DNA of 6,314 nt, taken from Deltaproteobacteria bacterium (GTDB lineage: Bacteria; UBA10199; DSSB01). The notes beneath the pieces are model-generated. The model was not told where the DNA came from and searched no databases. It was given only the letters and a program-made list of their open reading frames with translations. Every line of letters begins with the position of its first letter. The stretch's first letter is position 1. The stretch is from NCBI GenBank assembly GCA_021414045.1, contig JAIOPF010000215.1, positions 1-6,314 on the forward strand, in the 5' to 3' direction. Positions 1 through 6,186 of the stretch are shown one piece after another. The position numbers and the translations under genes were made by a program.

Positions 1-554
1 CAATCATAGTCCTTCTTGATCGCCCAAAGCAGCGAACGGAACATACGCCCGCCGTCCAAGGGAAAGGCCGGCACCAAATTGAACAGGGCCAAAAGCAAGT
101 TCATGAATCCCAAGTAGTAAAAGATCAGCTCGAGCCCTCGATTGATCTCGTGCGCTTCGGCGAAATGTCGGAGAAAGAAAAACACCAACGCGAGGCCCCC
201 GCTGGCCAGGGGCCCAACCGCCGACATCAGGAACTCGACGCGCGGCGACACGGCCTCCACGCGCATTTCGGCGACGCCACCGAAAATGAACAAGGTGATT
301 CCGTCCATGGGAAGTCGATAATGCCGACCGACCAGGGAATGGGCCAATTCATGGAATAGGATGGAAAGAAAAAGTCCTATCGCCGCCACGAAAGCCATGG
401 CCCAGTAGGCGCTGGTCGGCATTCCGGGATGGTTGACCGGAAAATACCCGCTGGCCAAGCTATAAGTGACCAAGAGCAGGATGAAAAACCAGCTCAAGTC
501 GATACGGATGGGAAATCCGAAGAGACGAAAAATTTCGACGCGCTTGCCGAACAT
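1..554 (-). CDS. M50 family site-2-type intramembrane zinc metalloprotease, N-terminal part (cut by window edge)
   Basis: This frame runs open from an ATG at 554-552 to the window edge, giving 184 residues with no stop. It has the marks of the site-2 protease (M50) family. A hydrophobic segment lies near residues 21-38. The zinc motif HELAH is at residues 68-72 within a membrane segment, with H68 and H72 as zinc ligands and E69 as catalytic glutamate. The second family motif, NLVPAFPLDGGR, is at residues 159-170, with D167 as third zinc ligand. Hydrophobic stretches at about 109-128 and 143-162 fit a multi-pass membrane enzyme that cleaves substrates within the bilayer. The N-terminus resembles the Rip3-like branch, which often carries C-terminal CBS domains; that part lies outside the window, so this is inference. 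The purine-rich GGAAAGGG (568-561) is 6 nt before the ATG. The gene is divergent from the pdh operon and no functional link is evident. Its substrate is unknown. Confidence 0.93.
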   Translation of the reverse strand, partial: MFGKRVEIFRLFGFPIRIDLSWFFILLLVTYSLASGYFPVNHPGMPTSAYWAMAFVAAIGLFLSILFHELAHSLVGRHYRLPMDGITLFIFGGVAEMRVEAVSPRVEFLMSAVGPLASGGLALVFFFLRHFAEAHEINRGLELIFYYLGFMNLLLALFNLVPAFPLDGGRMFRSLLWAIKKDYD

Positions 555-571
555 GACCTTCCCTTTCCAGA

Positions 572-599
572 GCATCATAAACCATAAGAGCCATGATGC
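572..599. repeat. 7-bp inverted repeat, possible operator in the divergent promoter region
   Basis: The arms GCATCAT (572-578) and ATGATGC (593-599) are perfect reverse complements separated by 14 bp. Their centres are 21 bp apart, about two helical turns. The repeat sits between the metalloprotease and pdhA starts and brackets the candidate -10 box of the metalloprotease. This geometry suits a dimeric regulator, but a short repeat like this can arise by chance and no regulator gene is next to it. Confidence 0.25.
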
Positions 600-609
600 G
601 GCGAGTCAT
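581..609 (-). promoter_or_regulatory. Candidate sigma-70-type promoter for the metalloprotease gene
   Basis: On the minus strand, ATGACT (609-604) and TATGGT (586-581) each match the sigma-70 -35 and -10 consensus at four of six positions, with a 17-bp spacer. Transcription would start about 20 nt before the ATG at 554. The match is weak, and the host's consensus is unknown. Confidence 0.2.
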
Positions 610-631
610 TTTTCCTAAAAATATCAGTAAC

Positions 632-660
632 TTGTCTTTTAAATTTCCGAGGCGTACGAT
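632..660 (+). promoter_or_regulatory. Candidate sigma-70-type promoter for the pdh operon
   Basis: TTGTCT (632-637) and TACGAT (655-660) each match the sigma-70 -35 and -10 consensus at four of six positions, with an ideal 17-bp spacer. They lie in a locally AT-rich stretch of an otherwise GC-rich window. Transcription would begin near 667, leaving a short leader of about 14 nt before the pdhA ATG at 681, with a weak GGGG ribosome site at 671-674. The position is good and the consensus match moderate. Confidence 0.35.
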
Positions 661-680
661 GGGAGCATCTGGGGTGCCTC

Positions 681-1784
681 ATGCCACGAAGGATTTTGGA
701 AAGCTTTGAGGTCTCGAACCTTTCCATCCTCGATCCCGAGGGAAGGGCGGACCCGCAACTCGAACCGTCCCTGCCGACGGCCAAACTTAAGCAAATTTTC
801 GAAGACATGCTCCTGCTCCGGGAATTCGACGTCCGCGCCATCGCCATGCAACGCCAAGGGCGCATGGGCACCTACGCCCCTTCGACCGGACAAGAAGCCG
901 TTCAAATCGCCGCGGGCGCGGCACTGAACCCAACCGACTGGGTGGTTCCTTCCTTTCGCGAACAAGGCCTGCTGCTCAGCCGCGGCGTGAAGGCCTCGAC
1001 GATGTTTTTGTTCTTCATGGGAAGCGAGGAAGGCAATCGGCTCCCACGAAAACTGCGCTCCCTTCCCTATTGCGTGCCTTGCGCCACCCAGGTCTTGCAT
1101 GCGGTGGGCATAGGCATGGCGGCGAAACTGAAAAAAGATCCGGTGGCGGTGGCGACCTTCTTCGGCGACGGCGCCACGAGCGAAGGCGATTTTCACGAGG
1201 CCTTGAATTTCGCCGCCGTCTATCAAAGTCCCAACGTCTTCCTATGCCAGAACAACCAATGGGCGATTTCCACTCCCCGCAGCGCCCAGACGCGCAGCGC
1301 CACTTTGGCCCAGAAAGCCATCGCCTACGGATTCTCCGGCCTGCAAGTGGATGGAAACGACGTCCTGGCCGTCTACAGCGCGGTCGACGCCGCGGCGAAA
1401 CGGGCGCGGGAAGGCGGAGGCCCAAGCCTGCTGGAATGCATGACCTACCGATTGGGCGTCCACACCACCTCCGACGATCCCGGACGCTACCGCCCCGCAA
1501 CGGAGCTCGAAGCCTGGATTCCCAAGGACCCCATTGACCGCTTTGAAAAATACCTTTTGGCCAAGGGATTACTCCAAAGCGACGATAGGGCCCGCCTGAC
1601 GGCGGAGATCGGCGACCGCCTCAAAGCGGCGGCCACCGAGGCCGAGGAAATCTGCCGCAATCTCACGCCCGACGAAATGTTTACCTACATGTATGCCGAT
1701 ATCCCGGATTTCCTGCGGCCGCAGCGCGAGGAAGTCTTGGCCCAGAGCATCGCCATCGACGGCGACGGGAGGGCCCATGGATAA
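681..1784 (+). CDS. pdhA: Pyruvate dehydrogenase (acetyl-transferring) E1 component, alpha subunit
   Basis: This is the thiamine-diphosphate-binding half of the heterotetrameric E1, which decarboxylates a 2-oxoacid and passes the acyl group to lipoyl-E2. Its 367 residues are close to the roughly 370 usual for Gram-positive-type PdhA. Residues 57-72 (QRQGRMGTYAPSTGQE) match the conserved N-terminal region. The cofactor motif runs from GDG at 162-164 to NN at 191-192. The phosphorylation-loop region at 256-271 has H261 in HTTSDDPGRYR. Start choice: the ATG at 681 gives the expected family length, though its ribosome site (GGGG at 671) is weak. Oddities: the GHFHGN stretch of Bacillus PdhA reads MGSEEGN here (113-119), losing its histidine, and a CVPC motif occurs at 131-134. 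It overlaps pdhB by 8 bp. The TSDD loop also resembles branched-chain E1 alpha, so pyruvate specificity is likely but not proven. Confidence 0.93.
   Translation: MPRRILESFEVSNLSILDPEGRADPQLEPSLPTAKLKQIFEDMLLLREFDVRAIAMQRQGRMGTYAPSTGQEAVQIAAGAALNPTDWVVPSFREQGLLLSRGVKASTMFLFFMGSEEGNRLPRKLRSLPYCVPCATQVLHAVGIGMAAKLKKDPVAVATFFGDGATSEGDFHEALNFAAVYQSPNVFLCQNNQWAISTPRSAQTRSATLAQKAIAYGFSGLQVDGNDVLAVYSAVDAAAKRAREGGGPSLLECMTYRLGVHTTSDDPGRYRPATELEAWIPKDPIDRFEKYLLAKGLLQSDDRARLTAEIGDRLKAAATEAEEICRNLTPDEMFTYMYADIPDFLRPQREEVLAQSIAIDGDGRAHG
1767..1772 (+). promoter_or_regulatory. Ribosome binding site of pdhB (decides its start)
   Basis: GGGAGG lies inside the 3' end of pdhA, 4 nt before the ATG at 1777. It supports that ATG over upstream in-frame alternatives as far back as 1693, which would add 28 residues to the usual E1 beta N-terminus. 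Confidence 0.75.
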
Positions 1785-2751
1785 GCTCACGCTGGTCCAA
1801 GCGGTCAACCGCGCCTTACAACTATCGATGCAGGAAGACCCCGACGTCATCCTTTTGGGACAGGACATCGGAAAATCGGGAGGCGTTTTCCGCGCCACCG
1901 AAGGCTTGATGGAGAAATTCGGTGTGGACCGGGTCATGGATACGCCGCTCGCGGAGTCGGCCATCGTGGGCTGCGCGGTGGGAATGGCGCTCTACGGACT
2001 CAAGCCGGTGGCCGAGATGCAGTTTTCAGGCTTCGCCTACCAGGCTTTCCACCAGATCGAACAGCACGTCTCGCGTTACCGAAACCGCACGCGCGGGGAA
2101 TACCCATTGCCGATGGTGATACGCATGCCCTATGGCGGCGGAGTGCGCGCCTTCGAGCATCACTCCGAAAGCCGCGAAGCCTATTACGTCCATACGCCCG
2201 GACTTAAAGTCGTCGTCCCCTCCACGCCTTCCGACGCCTTGGGTTTGCTCCGAGCCGCCATTCGCGATCCGGATCCGGTCATTTTCATGGAACCGAAAAA
2301 AATTTACCGCAGCCTGAAGGAAGAAATTCCCGGCGATGGACCGATCCACCGGCTTGGCGAGGCAAAGGTGGTCCGTCCTGGTGAACAGCTAACCCTGATT
2401 TCCTACGGCGCGATGATGCCCGTGACCTTGGACGCGGCGGCGCAAATGGGCGCCGATTATTCCATCGAGGTCATCGATCTGCGAACGCTGAAACCCTTGG
2501 ATGAGGCCAGCCTGGTCGCTTCGGTCCAAAAGACCGGTCGCGCCGTGGTCGTCCATGAGGCCCCGCGCACCCTCGGCATGGGGGCGGAGATTTCCGCTCT
2601 GCTCATGGAAAAAGCCTTGTTATCTCTCAAGGCTCCAGTGGCCCGTGTCACGGGCTACGACGTGCAAATGCCTTATTACCAGCTCGAGAACCATTATTTG
2701 CCGAGCGTCGCCCGGGTGGTCCAAGCGCTAAGGGACACTCTTTCCTATTAG
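1777..2751 (+). CDS. pdhB: Pyruvate dehydrogenase E1 component, beta subunit
   Basis: This subunit pairs with PdhA to form the alpha2-beta2 E1. It supplies the other half of the active site and the main contact to the E2 subunit-binding domain. It has 324 residues; B. subtilis PdhB has 325. The N-terminal pyrimidine-binding domain contains GGVFRATEGL (35-44) and DTPLAES (55-61), with E60 as the conserved glutamate that activates thiamine. GGGVRAFEHHSES (120-132) carries the active-site histidine, H129 by alignment with Bacillus PdhB. The C-terminal transketolase domain includes VVVPSTPSDA and VIDLRTLKPLD. The chosen ATG at 1777 overlaps pdhA by 8 bp, has GGGAGG in front, and gives the family N-terminus (MDKLTLVQAV). 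The overlap suggests translational coupling for equal E1 subunit levels. Confidence 0.94.
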   Translation: MDKLTLVQAVNRALQLSMQEDPDVILLGQDIGKSGGVFRATEGLMEKFGVDRVMDTPLAESAIVGCAVGMALYGLKPVAEMQFSGFAYQAFHQIEQHVSRYRNRTRGEYPLPMVIRMPYGGGVRAFEHHSESREAYYVHTPGLKVVVPSTPSDALGLLRAAIRDPDPVIFMEPKKIYRSLKEEIPGDGPIHRLGEAKVVRPGEQLTLISYGAMMPVTLDAAAQMGADYSIEVIDLRTLKPLDEASLVASVQKTGRAVVVHEAPRTLGMGAEISALLMEKALLSLKAPVARVTGYDVQMPYYQLENHYLPSVARVVQALRDTLSY

Positions 2752-2813
2752 AATTTTGTTTGTGTCCACGGGGCTAATGCGGGATCCTTGGAGCGAAGCC
2801 CGATATTGGGCCT

Positions 2814-2819
2814 GAGGTG
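2814..2819 (+). promoter_or_regulatory. Ribosome binding site of pdhC (decides its start)
   Basis: GAGGTG is 4 nt before the ATG at 2824, which begins MPKEFRFPDLGEG, the normal first strand of a lipoyl domain. A TTG at 2788 in the same frame would add 12 residues with no family counterpart. The 72-bp pdhB-pdhC gap otherwise holds only a 4-bp GCCC/GGGC stem at 2798-2811 and no clear promoter or terminator. Confidence 0.7.
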
Positions 2820-2823
2820 CCAA

Positions 2824-4119
2824 ATGCCGAAAGAATTTCGTTTCCCGGATTTAGGTGAAGGCGTCGCCGAAGGCGAGTTGGTGAAGTGGCTCGTCAAGGA
2901 AGGCGACGCCGTCAAAGAAGACCAGGATGTCGCCGAAGTCGAGACCGACAAGGCCTTGGTCTCCATTCCCTCGCCCACCTCGGGAATCGTCGAAAAACTT
3001 CACTATAAAGAAGGTGAAAAAATTCCCGTTGGGGCTACCTTGCTGACCTTTCGCGACGGCGAAGCCGCGGCTGCCGCCGAAAGCGCGAAGACGCCAGCAC
3101 CCTCGCCCCAGGCCACAAATCCCCCGCCCTCGGTTGAGAAAAAGCCACAAGAGATTTCCCCGCCGCCCGCAAAAATTTCCGAGGCTCCCGCCGCCAAGCT
3201 CCCGGTCTTGGCGACGCCTCACACCCGAAAACTCGCCCGTGAAAAGGGTGTCGACATCGAAAAAGTCTCTGGCAGCGGCGAGCACGGCCGCGTCACCGAG
3301 GAAGACCTGATAAATTTCGCCACGGCTTCCGCGAAGCCCTCCCAACCGACGCCATTGCCCACAGCGAAGAGTCCAATTTCGACGGACACCGCCACGGAGG
3401 ATTTCGAGAAGTTTGGTCCCGTGGAGAAAATATCCATCAAGGGAATACGACGAAAGATCAGCGAGCACCTGTTGAAAGCCGCGCATGAGACGGTCATGGT
3501 CACGCACATCGACGAGGCCGAAGTCGACTCGCTGTTGCAGCTGCGCAAGGAGAAGAAGAAGTTCGCCGAGGAACGCGGCGTCAAGCTCACCCTCCTCCCC
3601 TTCTTGCTGAAGGCCTGCGTCATCGCGCTCAAGAATTACCCCTATTTGAACGCCAGCCTCAGCGGCGACGAGATCGTGCTTAAAAATTATTACCACTTCG
3701 GCTTCGCCGTCGACACCGAAGCCGGACTCATGGTTCCCGTGATCCGCGACGTCGACCAAAAAAGCATCATGCGAATCGCCACCGAATTGGAAACCCTTAG
3801 CCAGCAGGCGCGCGACCGCAGCATTTCCCTCGACGACCTGAAGGGCCACAGTTTTTCCGTCACCAATATCGGCAGCATCGGCGGAAAGGCCTTCACGCCC
3901 ATCCTGCATTACCCGGATTCGGCCATCCTCGGCCTGGGCCGCACCTACCAAAAACCCGTCGTGAAGGACGGGGAAGTGAAGATCGCCAGCGTTCTGCCGC
4001 TTTGCCTCACCTTCGACCACCGCGTCACCGACGGAGCCACCGCCGCGCGCTTCACCAACGAAGTCATCAAATACCTGAGCGATCCCGACCTGCTGCTGCT
4101 CGATGACGGAGAGGCTTAA
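2824..4119 (+). CDS. pdhC: Dihydrolipoamide acetyltransferase E2 component of the pyruvate dehydrogenase complex
   Basis: E2 is the structural core of the complex and transfers the acyl group from its lipoyl lysine to CoA. The 431 residues divide as follows. There is one lipoyl domain at about 1-78, with lipoylated K43 in ETDKA. An Ala/Pro/Lys-rich flexible linker spans about 80-127. A peripheral subunit-binding domain lies at about 129-166 (TPHTRKLAREKGV and GRVTEEDL), which holds E1 and E3. A second linker covers about 168-198. The acyltransferase domain runs from about 199 to 431, with SVTNIGSIGG at 345-354 and the catalytic motif DHRVTDGA at 398-405 (H399, D403). All key residues are present. 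The start is set by the ribosome site at 2814. It lies 72 bp after pdhB and 3 bp before lpdA. The family includes branched-chain E2s, so substrate is inferred from E1 and context. Confidence 0.94.
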   Translation: MPKEFRFPDLGEGVAEGELVKWLVKEGDAVKEDQDVAEVETDKALVSIPSPTSGIVEKLHYKEGEKIPVGATLLTFRDGEAAAAAESAKTPAPSPQATNPPPSVEKKPQEISPPPAKISEAPAAKLPVLATPHTRKLAREKGVDIEKVSGSGEHGRVTEEDLINFATASAKPSQPTPLPTAKSPISTDTATEDFEKFGPVEKISIKGIRRKISEHLLKAAHETVMVTHIDEAEVDSLLQLRKEKKKFAEERGVKLTLLPFLLKACVIALKNYPYLNASLSGDEIVLKNYYHFGFAVDTEAGLMVPVIRDVDQKSIMRIATELETLSQQARDRSISLDDLKGHSFSVTNIGSIGGKAFTPILHYPDSAILGLGRTYQKPVVKDGEVKIASVLPLCLTFDHRVTDGATAARFTNEVIKYLSDPDLLLLDDGEA

Positions 4120-4122
4120 GCC

Positions 4123-5556
4123 ATGGTCGTCGGAGACCTCGCCGAATCCACCGAAGTCGCCGTCATCGGCGCCGGCCCCGGCGGCTATGTCGCCGCCATC
4201 CGCGCGGCGCAATTGGGCAAGGAAGTCACCATCATCAACGCCGAAGCCCTACCCGGCGGCGTGTGCCTATTACGAGGCTGCATCCCCTCCAAGGCGCTGA
4301 TCGAAGCCGCCAATTTGCTGCACCGCATTCCTTACGCCGCCGAAATGGGCATCAAAGTGGAAGGCCTTTCCGTGGACTGGCCCGCCTTACAAAAATGGAA
4401 AGATGGCGTCGTGCAAAAACTAGGCAAGGGGGTCGAACAGCTCTTGAAACAAAACGGGGTGAGAACGCTCGCCGGATCGGCTACTTTCCTGGACGCGCAC
4501 ACCCTCGAAGTCCAGACCAGCGAAGGGCTGCGACGCGTTGCCTTTGAAAAAGCCATTCTCGCCACGGGCAGCCGCCCGCGCAGCCTACCCAGCCTGGAAT
4601 TCGACGGTAAAAATGTAATCTCTTCCGACGAGGCCCTCAAGCTCGCGGAAATCCCAGCTTCGCTGCTCGTCGTTGGCGGAGGCTACATCGGCCTCGAGTT
4701 GGGCGAAGTCTACGCCAAGTTGGGTAGTCGCGTGATTCTCGTCGAGGCCCTGCCCGAGCTTCTTTCGGGCACCGATCCCGCCCTGCTGCGTCCCGTGAAG
4801 AAAAAACTCGCGGAGCTGAAAATGGACATCCGCCTGGAAACCCAAGTCCAAGGTTTCACGACGAATGGCGACGGACTGGAAGTCCGACTCAAAGGAAAAG
4901 ACGGAACCGAATCCACCGTCTCCGTCTCCAAGATTTTAGTGGCGATAGGCCGCGCGCCCAACAGCGAGGGCTTGGGGCTGGAACGGGCCGGCATCCGACT
5001 CGACGCCAAGGGTTTCGTCTCCGTCAACGCCAAGCAAGAGACCAGCTCTCCCCATGTCTACGCGATCGGAGACGTGGCGGGAGGCATCCTCCTCGCCCAC
5101 AAGGCCAGCCGCGAAGGCCTAGTGGCCGCCGCGAATATCGCGGGCCATGCCGAGGCCTTCGACAACCAGGTGCCCGCCGTCATCTTCACCGACCCCGAGA
5201 TTGCCTACGTCGGCCTTTCCGAAGCCCAGGCCAAGGAACGCGGCATCGAGACGACGAGCGGCATGTTCGGCTTCGGCGCCAACGGTCGCGCGCTGACGAT
5301 GAATGAGACGGAAGGATTCGTGAAGGTGATCGCCGAAAAATCCTCGAAACGGATCTTGGGCGTGCAGATGGTCGGCCCCCATGTCTCGGATTTGATCTCG
5401 GAAGCGACGCTGGCCCTAGAGATGGGCGCCTTCATCGACGACCTAGAGCTCACCATCCACCCACACCCGACATTGAGCGAGGCCCTGCACGAAGCCGCCG
5501 ATGGCGTGCTGGGAATGTCCATCCATCGGTATCAGAAAATACAAAAGGATAAATAA
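4123..5556 (+). CDS. lpdA: Dihydrolipoyl dehydrogenase (E3)
   Basis: This FAD flavoenzyme reoxidises dihydrolipoyl-E2 and reduces NAD+. Its 477 residues are the usual length. The FAD Rossmann motif GAGPGG is at 16-21. The redox disulfide is C48-C53 in GGVCLLRGCIPSK. ATGSRP is at 147-152. The NAD-binding GGGYIG is at 185-190, with acidic E208 ending the second strand as expected for NAD rather than NADP. The second FAD motif is YAIGD at 313-317. The C-terminal dimerisation domain ends in HPHPTLSE, whose H448 and E453 form the catalytic pair at the partner's disulfide. The ATG at 4123 is 3 bp after the pdhC stop, with GGAGAGG (4108-4114) 8 nt ahead. As the last operon gene it may also serve the 2-oxoglutarate dehydrogenase or glycine cleavage systems if no second E3 exists, which is inference. 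Confidence 0.95.
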   Translation: MVVGDLAESTEVAVIGAGPGGYVAAIRAAQLGKEVTIINAEALPGGVCLLRGCIPSKALIEAANLLHRIPYAAEMGIKVEGLSVDWPALQKWKDGVVQKLGKGVEQLLKQNGVRTLAGSATFLDAHTLEVQTSEGLRRVAFEKAILATGSRPRSLPSLEFDGKNVISSDEALKLAEIPASLLVVGGGYIGLELGEVYAKLGSRVILVEALPELLSGTDPALLRPVKKKLAELKMDIRLETQVQGFTTNGDGLEVRLKGKDGTESTVSVSKILVAIGRAPNSEGLGLERAGIRLDAKGFVSVNAKQETSSPHVYAIGDVAGGILLAHKASREGLVAAANIAGHAEAFDNQVPAVIFTDPEIAYVGLSEAQAKERGIETTSGMFGFGANGRALTMNETEGFVKVIAEKSSKRILGVQMVGPHVSDLISEATLALEMGAFIDDLELTIHPHPTLSEALHEAADGVLGMSIHRYQKIQKDK

Positions 5557-5562
5557 ATTTTA

Positions 5563-5970
5563 TTAGCCCCAAATCTGTCCGAAAAAGGAACCGACGCTTT
5601 GCCTGGCGCTATTCATCGCCTGCGGAACGTCATGGCGCAAAAAGGTCTGAATTCCATCCGAGAGGCTTTTAGCCGTATCCAAGGGATGCAGAACCACTTG
5701 GGTGACCTTTTCGAGGTTACGAGTCCGGTTTTGTTGATCCACATAGGACGGGGGATTGGTGCTCAAATACTTCGAATGAAGTTCGCGGGCCGCCTGGTAA
5801 TACTTAGTCTGGTCGACGCTGCCACCATGCGGAGCCGCATGGCAGGCGTCGGCAACCGCGAATTTCTCGCGCTCCGAAAGTTCGGCTCCCTCTCCTCTGG
5901 ATGCCACTTGCTCTTGAGTTAATTGCGCTCGGCATTCCTGCGTTTGTCGAATTCCAGTGAGATTTGCCAT
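5563..5970 (-). CDS. Hypothetical protein of 135 residues, family not recognised
   Basis: I do not recognise this protein. The ATG at 5970 is chosen because AAGGGG (5983-5978) sits 7 nt ahead, the best ribosome site near it. The product is polar, with two cysteines (C13, C43), a Glu/Arg/Gln-rich helix-prone stretch at about 8-42, a Gly/His-containing turn at 44-50, a KYYQAARELHSKYL helix-like segment at 56-69, and an amphipathic C-terminal part ending in FFGQIWG. No membrane segment or metal motif is evident. The frame continues open upstream to 6087 and there encodes a signal-peptide-like stretch with no canonical start except a TTG at 6033, so the mature protein could be exported. It converges on lpdA with 6 bp between stops. 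A competing plus-strand frame at 5599-5922 starts at TTG without a ribosome site and is judged less likely. Confidence 0.6.
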   Translation of the reverse strand: MANLTGIRQTQECRAQLTQEQVASRGEGAELSEREKFAVADACHAAPHGGSVDQTKYYQAARELHSKYLSTNPPSYVDQQNRTRNLEKVTQVVLHPLDTAKSLSDGIQTFLRHDVPQAMNSARQSVGSFFGQIWG

Positions 5971-5977
5971 TTCGTTA

Positions 5978-5983
5978 CCCCTT
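5978..5983 (-). promoter_or_regulatory. Ribosome binding site of the 135-residue gene
   Basis: On the minus strand AAGGGG lies 7 nt before the ATG at 5970. An in-frame ATG nine codons upstream (5997) has only a GAGG placed too close, and a TTG at 6033 has no clear site. This favours 5970 if the gene is intact as sequenced. Confidence 0.55.
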
Positions 5984-6011
5984 ATAGAATTTGCCATTGC
6001 CTCGACGGATA

Positions 6012-6080
6012 CTAATTGCAGGAGTAATGCCAAAAGACATCTAACCGAAAATATTGGAGTTTTTCCGAAACGGGCTCCAT
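6012..6080 (-). other. Short 22-codon reading frame: possible true 5' end (frame-disrupted) or leader of the 135-residue gene
   Basis: An ATG at 6080 is preceded by AAGG (6089-6086), 5 nt away, and encodes MEPVSEKLQYF and so on, ending at a TAG at 6014-6012. Adding one A in the A5 run (minus strand, positions 6064-6060) would switch it into the frame of the downstream gene. It would then read MEPVSEKTPIFSVR, followed by the hydrophobic CLLALLLQLVSVEAMA. That has the basic, hydrophobic and small-residue regions of a Sec signal peptide. It could be a sequencing indel, a real frameshift that disabled the longer form, programmed frameshifting, or coincidence. Confidence 0.3.
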
Positions 6081-6124
6081 TTTTACCTTATAGATTCCAT
6101 TCAAACGTTTAATTTAACGCAGGT

Positions 6125-6165
6125 AAAATAAAAAGCGGCGCGTCCTAAAGAAGACGCGCCGCTTT
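6125..6165 (-). terminator. Rho-independent terminator of the leuA-like gene
   Basis: A perfect 13-bp inverted repeat (6132-6144 with 6153-6165, GC-rich core GCGGCGCGTC) encloses an 8-nt loop. On the minus strand the stem is followed by a T-rich tail (CTTTTTATTTTACC), the layout of an intrinsic terminator. It begins 21 nt after the leuA stop at 6187. The plus-strand side of the stem is followed by GGAAAAG rather than T, so it acts mainly on minus-strand transcription and separates leuA from the 135-residue gene. Confidence 0.9.
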
Positions 6166-6186
6166 GGAAAAGAGGCTGGCGACGAA

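Noticed and set aside
150..359. Plus-strand open frame of 69 codons near the left end
   Set aside because: It lies antisense to the metalloprotease reading frame, which carries the HELAH zinc motif in this very stretch.
639..1226. Minus-strand open frame of 195 codons over the pdhA start and 5' half
   Set aside because: It is a shadow of pdhA, with no recognisable motif, and it would cover the divergent promoter region.
2798..2811. GCCC-GATATT-GGGC hairpin before the pdhC ribosome site
   Set aside because: A 4-bp stem is too short to call a regulator or terminator, and no T tract follows it.
3061..3200. Ala/Pro-rich stretch in pdhC as a possible repeat or low-complexity insertion
   Set aside because: This is the normal flexible linker between the lipoyl and subunit-binding domains of E2.
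2851..4212. Long minus-strand open frame (453 codons) opposite pdhC
   Set aside because: It lies antisense to a gene with every E2 motif. Its translation is Gly/Asp/Val-rich low-complexity sequence, as expected from the complement of GC-rich codons, and no family motif is visible.
5599..5922. Plus-strand open frame of 107 codons opposite the unknown gene
   Set aside because: It begins at a TTG without a ribosome site just inside the convergent gene. The minus-strand frame has an ATG with AAGGGG at proper spacing. The choice is not certain.
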